Assembly (NCBI GenBank): GCA_022843385.1
Contig: JALHNT010000064.1
Span: 1-39,190 of the forward strand
DNA length: 39,190 nt
Origin: Anaerolineae bacterium
GTDB taxonomy: Bacteria > Chloroflexota > Anaerolineae > Aggregatilineales > Phototrophicaceae
Reading direction: 5' to 3'
Within the stretch, counting starts at the first letter, position 1. Each line of letters opens with the position of its first letter. The notes under the pieces are model-generated. The model did not search any database. It was given only the letters and a program-made list of their open reading frames with translations, and was not told where the DNA came from. Of this stretch, positions 28,122 through 36,477 are shown piece by piece. The position numbers were made by a program, and so were the translations under genes.

Positions 28122-31100
28122 ATGGCGGATGATTTAGACAAGCGCCGTCCACCGGACGAACCCGAAGACGATGATCTCTTTGACTGGCTCAAGGATGAGA
28201 CCGATTCGTCGCAGCCAGCCAGCGGGGATCGACTGGGGTTCACCGGCGAACTGAGCTGGAAGCAGGATGTGCAGGGCGCATTCGATGAGCAGTCCAGCGC
28301 TGGCGGCGATGATGCTTTTGACTGGCAGCAGAGCGGCACGAGCGAAAGCACGCCCTCGTCGCCTGATCGGCTGGGATTCACCGGGCAGTTGGATTGGAAG
28401 AATGTTTCCGATCAGCTTGGTAGTGATGCGCCGACCGATGACCCGCTTGATTGGCTGACGGGCATCAGCGATGACGATCTGACCGGTGCCGCGAAAAATC
28501 CGACCCAATCCTTTGAAAATATAGTGGCTGAACCGGATGATATGCCCGCCATCGCTCCCGATGATGATCCGCTGGGCTGGCTGAAAGATTACCAGTCGGA
28601 GCCACTCGACCAGGCCGAGCCGCTGCAATTCGATGACGACCTCCCCCAAGCCGACGCGGAAGCTGATCCATTAACATGGCTGCAAGGATATAAGTCAGGA
28701 GACTCGGACGAAGCGCCGGTTGAGGCAGCTCCTGCCAGTGACGATGACTGGATGAGCAGCATGGCCGCCAGCGAGATCGTCGATGATGACGAAAGCTTCC
28801 CGGTGGCCGAGGATGTGGTCCCCGAAGGGGCAGCCGGTGATGACAATCTGGTATGGCTGCGGCAGTTCGCTGTTGCCGATGATGAAATGGTTGAGGAAGA
28901 TCCACCCTCTGCCCCCCCCACAGCTGAAGCTGCCAGCGACGATTGGTTCGCCTCGTTCGACGATGACGACCAACCGGCAGCTGCTGAAGAGGATATGCCA
29001 GACTGGTTGCAGGCTGCAGTGCCGCAGCAGCCATCAGCCGAGCGCGCCAGTTGGTTCAGTGAACCGGCGCCGGATGAATTTGCTCAGGCTGATGATATGC
29101 CGGACTGGTTGAAGGAAGTCCAGCCGCAGGATGCCGCTGCGCCAGAGATGCCCAACCCATTTGAGCAGAAACCTGGCACCTCGGATGAGTTCTTCGCCGC
29201 GCTGGAAGCCGATGAGCAGCAGCCCGCTGCCCGCCAGGATGATCCATTCGGCATGGAAGACATCGATGCGCTGCTCTCGAAATATGACACAGTAGAACCA
29301 GTCGTGAACCGGCGCGCCTCCGATCTGGAAGAGGCCGATATTGATTTCGAGAGCGTATTCTCGGAAGACGAACTGGCGAAGCTCAACCAACTGCGCGGCA
29401 TTGAGACCCGCTCCGACGATGCTGGATTGTCCCCCGACGCCCCAGCATGGCTGACTGAGATCGGCGCATCAGTGGGCGGTGTCGGCGAAGTCTCAGCTGC
29501 GGCCATCCTGCGGCGCAAGGCTGAGGATGAAACCCCATCAGAGGATCTGACCGACCGGCTAAAGGCATTGCGTGAGGCTGGTCTGAATCTCCAACCGTCG
29601 GAGGATGAGGCCCCATCCCAGGTTATCAAGTCACTGCTGCCAGGCGTCGCTCCGGTGATCGCGCCAGTGACACTGACGGCCGGGCCGCAGGGCGGACTGG
29701 TCAGTGATCTGGTGCTGACGGATCGCCAGCGCGAGAAGATTGACTTGCTCAAGGGTTTGGTGGCTGCTGAAGCCATTGCACCGGATGAAGCCGTTGCTGC
29801 CAAGCCGGCCCGCGCTTATCGTCCACGCTGGAAGCCAGATCGCTTTTTGATCGCGCTGGTGCTGATCGCGGCGGTGATTCTGCCCTTCTTCCTGCGCAAT
29901 CTACGACTGGGGCAACTCCCGCCGGTACGGTTCGCCGCTGCCGGCGCGGAAATGACGGCCTATAGTCGCATCGAGACGACGGCACCCGGCGCGCTGGTGC
30001 TGATCGCCGCAGAATATGGCCCAACTGGCGCAGCCGAGCTGGATGGGATGCTGGATGCGTTGACACGGCACACACTGGCGAAGGGTGCCCGTCCGGTCAT
30101 CGTCAGCGGCAACCCCACCGGCCTGCTGCGGGCGCAGAGCATCGTCCAATCCATTGCTGCCGATGCCGGCTTCCTCAGCCTGATCCAAAAGCCGGCGCTG
30201 GTGGCGAATCAGGATTATTACATCATCCGCTACCTGGTTGGGGAAAATGTCGGGCTGCGCAATTTCAGCCAGGACCTGCCCGGCTGGGTGACGATAGACA
30301 TCAACGGTGCGCCGACGGGCTTATCCGTCACATCCATCAATGATTTCGCACTGACAGCGGTGATCGCCGAACGCGCCGAGGATGTGCGCGGCTGGGCCGA
30401 ACAGGTTGCCCCAGCGCTGACCAGTCCGCTGCTGATGGCGACCAGTTACAGCGCTTCAGTCTTTGCCGAACCGTATGCGCGGGGGAATACCCGGCTGGCC
30501 GGTCTGCTGGTGGGCTATCAGGATGCTTATACCTACCGTGTTATGCTGGATAGTGCGCTGACCGGTGTCGAACCACCGGGCATCCCTGAAGAATCAGGGC
30601 CGCTGCCAGCGCAACCGATTGGCCCCAGCCCGACGCCAGAACCCACACTGCTGCCGCCGACGGCGACGGTGCCACCACCTACAGATGAAACCGTCGGGAC
30701 GCCGGTCACGGCTGAGGCGACATCGGCCACGATCCAACCGCCGGCTGAGACAACCATTCCGCCAACCACGACGCCGACGAATGTCCCGCCAACCGCCACC
30801 CTGACCAGCCTGCCGCCGACGGCGACGCCAACGGTCATCACATCGCCCACTGGCGTGCCGGCCTCGCCGACTCCGGAGCAACCGGCGGTTACGCCCAGCC
30901 TGACGCCAACGCTGGAACCAACTTCACCGCCGGTGCTGATTGAAGGCGTGGTCAACACCGATGTCTCGATCAACGTGCGCGAAGGACCCGGACGCAACTT
31001 CCCGCCTGTTGCAGCGCTGACACCGGGGACCCGGGTACAGGTCATCGGACGAAGCGGCGATGGCAACTGGCTGCAAATCCGGCTGGCCGATGGACGTGAA

Positions 31101-31427
31101 GGCTGGGTCTCGGCAGCACTCATCCGCCTGGAGCAACCGGCAGTCACGCCCACCGGCAGCGCCTATGACCCACAGACAATGCGCGTCAGCCTGTTCTCGG
31201 ACAGTTCATACAGCGACGTCGGGCCGGTGGAGCTTCAGGCCGACATCACGCCGCCAGCCCCAGCGCCGCTGCCGCCAGATGAAGACGCGGCAGCCGTTCC
31301 AGCCGCCATTCCCTACCGGGATGAACGCTGGTACAGCATGACGCTGGGGCTGATCGTCATCATCGCCGTGATCGCGCTGGGTGCCATCATCAATATCGGG
31401 CGAGCGCTGTTCCGGCGCGGGAAGTGA
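28122..31427 (+). CDS. Large envelope protein: acidic arm with repeated Trp-Leu motifs, TM, PT-rich linker, SH3b, TM
   Basis: This 1101-residue protein spans the membrane twice (about 575-593 and 1073-1093). Residues 1-565 are cytoplasmic, very acidic and disordered-looking, with about ten short Trp motifs flanked by Asp: DWL at 21, 110, 294 and 328, GWL 152, TWL 185, VWL 244, DWF 274, AWL 442. A second motif, RLGFTGxLxWK, occurs at 37 and 83. The part between the membrane segments has a mixed domain (about 600-820), a Thr/Pro-rich linker (about 825-935) and an SH3b domain (about 939-1005, with INVREGPGRNFPPVA and DGREGWVSAALI), a fold that often binds cell wall. ATG 28122 has GGGGGA upstream. 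It looks like the organiser of the operon's complex. Function unknown. Confidence 0.8.
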   Translation: MADDLDKRRPPDEPEDDDLFDWLKDETDSSQPASGDRLGFTGELSWKQDVQGAFDEQSSAGGDDAFDWQQSGTSESTPSSPDRLGFTGQLDWKNVSDQLGSDAPTDDPLDWLTGISDDDLTGAAKNPTQSFENIVAEPDDMPAIAPDDDPLGWLKDYQSEPLDQAEPLQFDDDLPQADAEADPLTWLQGYKSGDSDEAPVEAAPASDDDWMSSMAASEIVDDDESFPVAEDVVPEGAAGDDNLVWLRQFAVADDEMVEEDPPSAPPTAEAASDDWFASFDDDDQPAAAEEDMPDWLQAAVPQQPSAERASWFSEPAPDEFAQADDMPDWLKEVQPQDAAAPEMPNPFEQKPGTSDEFFAALEADEQQPAARQDDPFGMEDIDALLSKYDTVEPVVNRRASDLEEADIDFESVFSEDELAKLNQLRGIETRSDDAGLSPDAPAWLTEIGASVGGVGEVSAAAILRRKAEDETPSEDLTDRLKALREAGLNLQPSEDEAPSQVIKSLLPGVAPVIAPVTLTAGPQGGLVSDLVLTDRQREKIDLLKGLVAAEAIAPDEAVAAKPARAYRPRWKPDRFLIALVLIAAVILPFFLRNLRLGQLPPVRFAAAGAEMTAYSRIETTAPGALVLIAAEYGPTGAAELDGMLDALTRHTLAKGARPVIVSGNPTGLLRAQSIVQSIAADAGFLSLIQKPALVANQDYYIIRYLVGENVGLRNFSQDLPGWVTIDINGAPTGLSVTSINDFALTAVIAERAEDVRGWAEQVAPALTSPLLMATSYSASVFAEPYARGNTRLAGLLVGYQDAYTYRVMLDSALTGVEPPGIPEESGPLPAQPIGPSPTPEPTLLPPTATVPPPTDETVGTPVTAEATSATIQPPAETTIPPTTTPTNVPPTATLTSLPPTATPTVITSPTGVPASPTPEQPAVTPSLTPTLEPTSPPVLIEGVVNTDVSINVREGPGRNFPPVAALTPGTRVQVIGRSGDGNWLQIRLADGREGWVSAALIRLEQPAVTPTGSAYDPQTMRVSLFSDSSYSDVGPVELQADITPPAPAPLPPDEDAAAVPAAIPYRDERWYSMTLGLIVIIAVIALGAIINIGRALFRRGK

Positions 31428-31439
31428 AAGGGGACATCG

Positions 31440-32084
31440 TTGAGCGGTGATCAGATCGGCCTGTGGGCCGGGTTAATCTTCACGCTGATGATCTTCAGCT
31501 ATCTGCTGGGCGACAATTTCCTGTACCGGATCGCGGTGTATGTGTTCGTCGGTCTGTCGGCTGGCTATATCACCATTGTCACCATCGAGAGTGTGCTACT
31601 CCCCTGGCTCAGTGGTACGCTGCTAACGCCTGAACCGCAGGTCGGCGGCATCATCCTGGGGGTCATCCCATTCCTGCTGGGTCTGCTGCTGTTGTTGAAA
31701 GGCTCGCCACGACTGGGGCCGTTCGGCAACATCGCGATAGCCTTCGTCATCGCCGTTGGCACTGCCGTCGCGCTGGTCGGCGCGATCTCTGGCACGATTA
31801 TCCCGCTGGCTGCCGCCACCAGCAGCAGCGTCGGCCTCAACCCGCTGAACGGCTTCCTGACCGTGATCGGCGTCGTGACCACCCTGATCTACTTCGAGTA
31901 CCGGGCGCGGCGCAAACCGAATGGCGAGGTAGTACGTCCGGTGGTGACGCGCGCCCTAGAGTCAATCGGTCAGGTTTTCATCATCATCACACTGGGAGCG
32001 GTCTATGCTGGCGCAATCCTCACCAGCCTGACCATTTTCAGCGAACGCATCAGCTTCATTCTGGGGCGTATCACGGGAGGTTAA
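31440..32084 (+). CDS. Polytopic membrane protein with GDN signature
   Basis: The 214-residue protein has about six membrane segments (roughly 8-25, 29-50, 70-88, 96-122, 136-150, 178-200). The N-terminal signature FSYLLGDNFLYRIAVYVFVG with GDN and YR is the most distinctive part; I remember similar openings in uncharacterised membrane proteins beside DUF6754 genes in other phyla. One long cytoplasmic loop has EYRARRKPNGEVV. The start is TTG 31440, supported by AGGGGA at the right distance and by the preceding stop 12 bases earlier. The next gene, the ATPase, starts one base after its stop, so the two products are probably made in fixed ratio. Confidence 0.72.
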   Translation: MSGDQIGLWAGLIFTLMIFSYLLGDNFLYRIAVYVFVGLSAGYITIVTIESVLLPWLSGTLLTPEPQVGGIILGVIPFLLGLLLLLKGSPRLGPFGNIAIAFVIAVGTAVALVGAISGTIIPLAAATSSSVGLNPLNGFLTVIGVVTTLIYFEYRARRKPNGEVVRPVVTRALESIGQVFIIITLGAVYAGAILTSLTIFSERISFILGRITGG

Positions 32085-32085
32085 G

Positions 32086-34113
32086 GTGGCAGGAGAACGC
32101 TCTGGTTCGATCCTGACCGTTGATTTTGGCAATGTTTACACCCGCGCCCTGCTGCTCGATCTGGTCGATGGCGTGTACCGGTTGGTGGCACGCGGCGAAA
32201 CCCGCACCACCGCCGGATTCCCTATGAATGATGCCCAGGCGGGGATGCAGCGGGCGGCGACACAAATTGCCGAAGTGACCGGGCGCAAGCTGCTGAACGA
32301 TATGGGACGCCCGATCACGCCGGAACAGGCTGATCGCTCCGGGGTGGATTTATTCGTCACGACGGCCAGCACCGGCCAGACGCTGCGCACTGTCATCATC
32401 GGGCTGGTGCCTGGGGTAAGCATCGCCAGCGCGCTGCGGGCTGCCGCTGGGACGTATGTCGAAATCGTGCAGACCCTGAGCCTGGAAGATGCCCGTTCCG
32501 AGGAGCAACAACTTAACGCCATCATCGCCAGCCGACCCGACCTGATCTTCATCGTCGGCGGCATGGAAGGTGGGGCGCAGGAGCCCGTGTTAAAGCTGGC
32601 GGAAGTAGCGCGACTGGCGCTGAGACTCATCAAAAGTGCCCGTAAACCGCTGGTGCTGTACGCCGGCAACAGCGCCCTGGTCGGACGCATCGAGGGATTG
32701 TTCGATGGTTTGGCGACAGTCTTTCATACGGCCAACATCCGTCCGGCGCTCGAAGCCGAAGTATTGGAAGGGGCGCAGACCCAGTTGGGGCTGGCCTTCA
32801 ACGAAATTCAGAGCGAACGCGGCGGTTTTGGCAGCATCAGCCGGATGAGCCGGGTGCTGCCGACGGCGCAGAGTTACCGGCTGGTGGCGGAATACCTGGG
32901 ACAGGCGACCAAAGCCAACGTGCTGCTGGTGGATGTCGGCAGCGCGGTCAGTGTGCTGGCTGCCAGCATTGATGGTCAGGTGACTACCACGATTCGTACT
33001 GACATCGGTGTCGGCCACAGCGCTGAGTCGCTGCTCGACTCAGTGGGTGAGCCGGCCATCGAACGGTGGTTGCCCTTTGTGCTGGCTCCCAATCAGATCC
33101 GTCATTATGCCCTCAACAAGATGGTGCGTCCCAGCACTGTGCCGGAAACGCTGAAGGGGCTGTATCTGGAACATGGGCTGCTGCGCGCCGGCGTGAATGC
33201 CCTGCTGGATGATGTCCGTCCAGTGTGGAATCGGAAGTTGAACACCTCTTCGTCATTGATGCCGCGCATTGATCGCCTGATTATCGCAGGGTCAAGCCTG
33301 ACGCGGACCGGCAGCCCCGGATACAACGCGCTGCTGGCACTGGATGCAGTGCAGGCCGGTGGGGTAGTGCGGTTGGAAGCGGATACCTATGGTCTGATCG
33401 CCGGGTTGGGGGCGCTGGCACATCACAATCCGGATGCGGTGGTGCAGGTATTGGACAGCACCAGCCTGGAACAGATTGGCATCTGCTTCTGCGTGACGGG
33501 CGAGCCATCGCCGCGCCGTCCGGCCATGCGCGTCAAGATCAAGACTGCGGACGGTCAGGTGGTGCGCCACGAGGTGCCGGGTGGACGCATCTGGGTGTAT
33601 CCGCTGCCACAAGGCGCGAGTGCCAAAGTCGAAGTCAGCGCCGGTCGCGGGCTGCGCCTGGGTGATCGAGGCCGTGTCAAGATGGATGTACTGGGCGGAT
33701 CGGCAGGGATCATCTTCGATGGACGAGGACGGGCGCTGCCGCTGGGGTTGGATGCGCGGGCGCGAGCGGCGCAGATTCCGCAGTGGATCGCCGACATCAC
33801 CGGCGATGAGCTGATCCCGATAGACGAATCATGGCTGGTCAGCACGCAGGATGAAGCTGTCAAGGACGCCCAACCGGAAGAAGCAGCCGGTAAGGGTCGA
33901 CGCCGCCAGCGCAAAGGGCGCTCTGACCAACCCAAACGCGGCGGGTTCCGCCTGTTTGGTCGCGGCAAAAAGACTGATGGGACGGGTGAGTCTGAAGGGG
34001 CTGAACTGCTGCCCGAACCCGATCTGCCTGAGCTGCAACTGGAAGATGAGCCAGAAGCGAAACCGGAGCGCCAGCGTGACATCATGAGCGAATTGGACGA
34101 TCTGCGCCGATGA
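32086..34113 (+). CDS. GlmL/MutL-like ASKHA-fold ATPase
   Basis: The 675-residue protein belongs to the glutamate mutase L group of the actin/hsp70 (ASKHA) superfamily. Phosphate loop 1 is LTVDFGNVYTRAL (Asp13), loop 2 is LLVDVGSAVSVLA (about 280-292), and an adenosine-side loop is LIIAGSSLT (about 397). Loop 2 lacks the usual GGATTD acid. After the ATPase core comes a beta-rich module (about 490-555, KVEVSAGRGLRLGD and GIIFDGRGRALPLG), then a basic segment (about 602-632) and an acidic tail. No glutamate mutase S or E gene is near. The start GTG 32086 has GGGAGG five bases upstream. By family it should bind ATP; in this operon I infer an actin-like organiser or motor of a membrane complex. 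Confidence 0.8.
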   Translation: MAGERSGSILTVDFGNVYTRALLLDLVDGVYRLVARGETRTTAGFPMNDAQAGMQRAATQIAEVTGRKLLNDMGRPITPEQADRSGVDLFVTTASTGQTLRTVIIGLVPGVSIASALRAAAGTYVEIVQTLSLEDARSEEQQLNAIIASRPDLIFIVGGMEGGAQEPVLKLAEVARLALRLIKSARKPLVLYAGNSALVGRIEGLFDGLATVFHTANIRPALEAEVLEGAQTQLGLAFNEIQSERGGFGSISRMSRVLPTAQSYRLVAEYLGQATKANVLLVDVGSAVSVLAASIDGQVTTTIRTDIGVGHSAESLLDSVGEPAIERWLPFVLAPNQIRHYALNKMVRPSTVPETLKGLYLEHGLLRAGVNALLDDVRPVWNRKLNTSSSLMPRIDRLIIAGSSLTRTGSPGYNALLALDAVQAGGVVRLEADTYGLIAGLGALAHHNPDAVVQVLDSTSLEQIGICFCVTGEPSPRRPAMRVKIKTADGQVVRHEVPGGRIWVYPLPQGASAKVEVSAGRGLRLGDRGRVKMDVLGGSAGIIFDGRGRALPLGLDARARAAQIPQWIADITGDELIPIDESWLVSTQDEAVKDAQPEEAAGKGRRRQRKGRSDQPKRGGFRLFGRGKKTDGTGESEGAELLPEPDLPELQLEDEPEAKPERQRDIMSELDDLRR

Positions 34114-34126
34114 GCAAAGGACGAGC

Positions 34127-35206
34127 ATGAGCGAATATTTCCCCGAACAGCGGCACATGCTGGACATGACGACCATCATCCGCGAGCAGGTCCTGCCGCA
34201 GGATGCTTCCGGTCAGGTGGAAGTGCGGGCAGGCGCGGGCGTCAACCTGCGCGATACTGTCGCCCGGGGGCGGCTGCCATCGCGGTATGTGATCGTTGAT
34301 GCCATGAGCGCACTGCAACTGAAGTCGCCCGATGAACTGAGCGAACTGATGCTGGTCAACCTAGAAGAACGGGTGGAGGTCAAGACGCCGCTGGCGCGCC
34401 GCCCACGTCAGCGAAATGCACTGCTGTCTCCGGCGGATGGCATCGTGACCGACATTGATAATGGACGCATCATCATTCAGACAGATGCCGAAAATGTGAC
34501 GCTTGAAGCCGGTTTGGATGGCACAGTGCTGCGCATCATCGAGGGGCGCGGCGCGGTCATCGAAACCTCTGGCACGCTGGTGCAGGGTGTTTGGGGCAAT
34601 GGTCGCCGCGTGATCGGAACGCTGAGGATGGAACCAGATGACGGGCTGGAGAGCCTGTTCGGCAGTGATTTCGAGACACAGTATCGGGGTTCCATTATCA
34701 TCACCCGTCGTCCACTACGGGCCACCGGCTTGCAGGTGATCGAAGATCAGAGCCTGAACGGCATCATCGCCCCCAGCATGGAGGCCGATCTGATTGATGA
34801 GGTTATCTCTTCCAGCAGGGCTATTCTGTTGACCGAGGGGTTCGGCGCGATCCGCATGAGCGCGGCGATTTCTGCCACCTTAGCGACTCATAATGGACGT
34901 TCAGCCACACTGGATGCGGTGCTACCCAATCGCTGGCAGACGCGGCGGCCAGAAGTCATCATCAATCCCTCCGGGCGGGCTTCAACCCGTTCGGTTCGCC
35001 CCAACCTGAATATGACACTTCAGCCCGGCACTGCGGTACGGCTGGCGCGGTTGCCCAACATCGGCGCAGCTGGCAAGGTCATCCGCATCCTGCCAATACC
35101 TATTCGTTTAGCTAATGGATTGCGCGCGCGCTGTGCTGAAGTCGAGACGGCGGCAGGCGAACGGCTGACGGTGCCGCTGGACAATCTGGAAGTGTTTGGT
35201 CGGTGA
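34127..35206 (+). CDS. Beta-rich soluble protein sharing a module with the GlmL-like ATPase
   Basis: The 359-residue protein has no signal or membrane segment. Residues 29-68 (QVEVRAGAGVNLRDT, then RYVIVDAMSALQL) resemble the C-terminal module of the ATPase encoded just upstream. The middle (about 98-170, LSPADGIVTDIDNGRIII, then GTVLRIIEGRGAVIET) reads like a barrel-sandwich or lipoyl-like hybrid fold. It continues to VQGVWGNGRRVIGTLRM. The C-terminus (about 300-358, GTAVRLARLPNIGAAGKVI, ending TVPLDNLEVFG) looks like a KOW/SH3-like barrel. ATG 34127 has AAGG six bases upstream, 13 bases after the ATPase stop. It is likely a cytoplasmic adaptor. Function unknown. Confidence 0.68.
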   Translation: MSEYFPEQRHMLDMTTIIREQVLPQDASGQVEVRAGAGVNLRDTVARGRLPSRYVIVDAMSALQLKSPDELSELMLVNLEERVEVKTPLARRPRQRNALLSPADGIVTDIDNGRIIIQTDAENVTLEAGLDGTVLRIIEGRGAVIETSGTLVQGVWGNGRRVIGTLRMEPDDGLESLFGSDFETQYRGSIIITRRPLRATGLQVIEDQSLNGIIAPSMEADLIDEVISSSRAILLTEGFGAIRMSAAISATLATHNGRSATLDAVLPNRWQTRRPEVIINPSGRASTRSVRPNLNMTLQPGTAVRLARLPNIGAAGKVIRILPIPIRLANGLRARCAEVETAAGERLTVPLDNLEVFGR

Positions 35207-35210
35207 TTTG

Positions 35211-36107
35211 ATGGGGCGCATGAGTCTTCCCCCAGGTGATGATTTCGACTTTGACGACGAGCTGGTATTTGACGATGAAGAGTCCATTGCCGATGCCCGC
35301 ACCATCATGCGGGGGCGTGGCGATGACTGGCCGGATCTGGACGACGAGGGCTTTCGCTTCTACAACCCGCCCGGCATCATTGCGGCGATGCTGCAATTTC
35401 TCGGTCTGTTAACGCTGGTGATGATTGTCGTGGGCATTGGTCTGTTCATATTTCTGCGCCAGACCCCTGCGCCGCCTGTGCCACCCGGCATCAATGTGAC
35501 CGTCATCCGCACTACCGACACCGCCACACCAGTACTAGCTACTGCCGCTCCCGCGCTGCTGACTGGTACAATACCAGCCTTTGCAGCCACCCTCGCCGCA
35601 AGCGAGTCGCCGGCGCCATTCCTGACATTCGATATGACCAATCAGTCTGGCACGCAGATTGCCGCTTTAGCTACGCTGATCCCAACAGTGGATTTTGATG
35701 TGCTCACTGAGACCCGTCTGGCGCAGATCACGCCGTCGCTTACGCCCAGCGACACGCCGCTTCCTGCTACCATGACCTCTGTTCCACCCAGCGCAACAGC
35801 CATGCCATCCGCCAGTGCGACACCTACCCTCACGCTGACGCCGCTGCCCACCACCAGTGAGCCGACACTCGATGCACCGCAGATCCTGCAAACCCTGGCC
35901 GCCGTCCAGGCACTGACGCCGCTGCCCAGCGCCATCATGCCCAGCTCGGCTGGAACTGAAGCGCCGACTCTTCCCCCGGACTCAGCACCGCGCCCATCCG
36001 CCACACCGCGCCTTTTACCTCCTCTCGAACCGGAGACAGTACAATCCGGCTTGCGCACCTGGATTGCATTGCTCGTCGCTACAGCCCTGAGGCTGGTGCG
36101 GGGATAG
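35211..36107 (+). CDS. Acidic-arm membrane protein with long Thr/Ser/Pro-rich exterior
   Basis: The 298-residue protein has an acidic cytoplasmic start (about 9-46, rich in DDFDFDDE and DDEES), one membrane segment (about 61-82, LGLLTLVMIVVGIGLFIFL) and a low-complexity Thr/Ala/Ser/Pro-rich exterior of about 200 residues. The last 17 residues are again hydrophobic (RTWIALLVATALRLVRG), so the C-terminus may return to the membrane. This copies the plan of the 1101-residue protein in the operon, without an SH3b domain. The ATG at 35211 has GGTGA upstream; ATG 35220 is nearly as good. It is the last gene of the operon. Function unknown. Confidence 0.68.
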   Translation: MGRMSLPPGDDFDFDDELVFDDEESIADARTIMRGRGDDWPDLDDEGFRFYNPPGIIAAMLQFLGLLTLVMIVVGIGLFIFLRQTPAPPVPPGINVTVIRTTDTATPVLATAAPALLTGTIPAFAATLAASESPAPFLTFDMTNQSGTQIAALATLIPTVDFDVLTETRLAQITPSLTPSDTPLPATMTSVPPSATAMPSASATPTLTLTPLPTTSEPTLDAPQILQTLAAVQALTPLPSAIMPSSAGTEAPTLPPDSAPRPSATPRLLPPLEPETVQSGLRTWIALLVATALRLVRG

Positions 36108-36228
36108 GCTGATTGCAGAAGGCCAGCACACGGAGGAATGCATTCGGTACTGGTGCTGTAGGCTCAGAAAGCCTGACTGATGTTGAAACTCGTCATCAGT
36201 TCCGGTTATTGCCAATAGTATGGACAGC

Positions 36229-36402
36229 CTAAGGGCGACGACGGCTCTCGGCAGCCGCGTAGTTCAGAAACAGCGCTGCAATCGCACCCGGCACCCAACC
36301 TGCCAGCGTCAAGGCGGCCACAATGATCACTGTGCCGCAACCGCGATCAATGACCGCCAACGGCGGAAAAACGATGCACAGCACAGCACGTCCACAACCC
36401 AT
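36229..36402 (-). CDS. YqaE/Pmp3 family small membrane protein
   Basis: This 57-residue protein is too short for ordinary gene finding but is clear. It has two membrane segments: VLCIVFPPLAVIDRGCG and VIIVAALTLAGWVPGAIAA (about 27-45). FPPLAV near the start and LxLAGWVPGAIAAL in the second segment match the family pattern PPLAV...LGWIPGxIHA. Members help membrane potential and stress tolerance in bacteria, yeast and plants. ATG 36402 has GAGGAA eight bases upstream. A perfect 17-bp palindrome lies 23 bases before the start. It is in line with the RTX gene upstream (76-base gap). Confidence 0.85.
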   Translation of the reverse strand: MGCGRAVLCIVFPPLAVIDRGCGTVIIVAALTLAGWVPGAIAALFLNYAAAESRRRP

Positions 36403-36424
36403 GTTCCCAGTTCCTCATTTTGTT

Positions 36425-36441
36425 TATCAGATCTTCTGATA
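36425..36441. promoter_or_regulatory. 17-bp perfect palindrome before the YqaE gene
   Basis: TATCAGA-TCT-TCTGATA on the plus strand is a perfect 7-bp inverted repeat with a 3-base centre. It sits between the RTX gene end (36478) and the YqaE start (36402). Lacking a T-tract, it looks like a protein-binding site rather than a terminator. Confidence 0.45.
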
Positions 36442-36477
36442 GCCAATACGAGCCCCGGGCAACAGAAGTTGCAGCGC

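Noticed and set aside
32086..34113. Glutamate mutase metabolism
   Set aside because: No mutase catalytic subunits are near and the neighbours are membrane/envelope proteins; the family name alone is not evidence.
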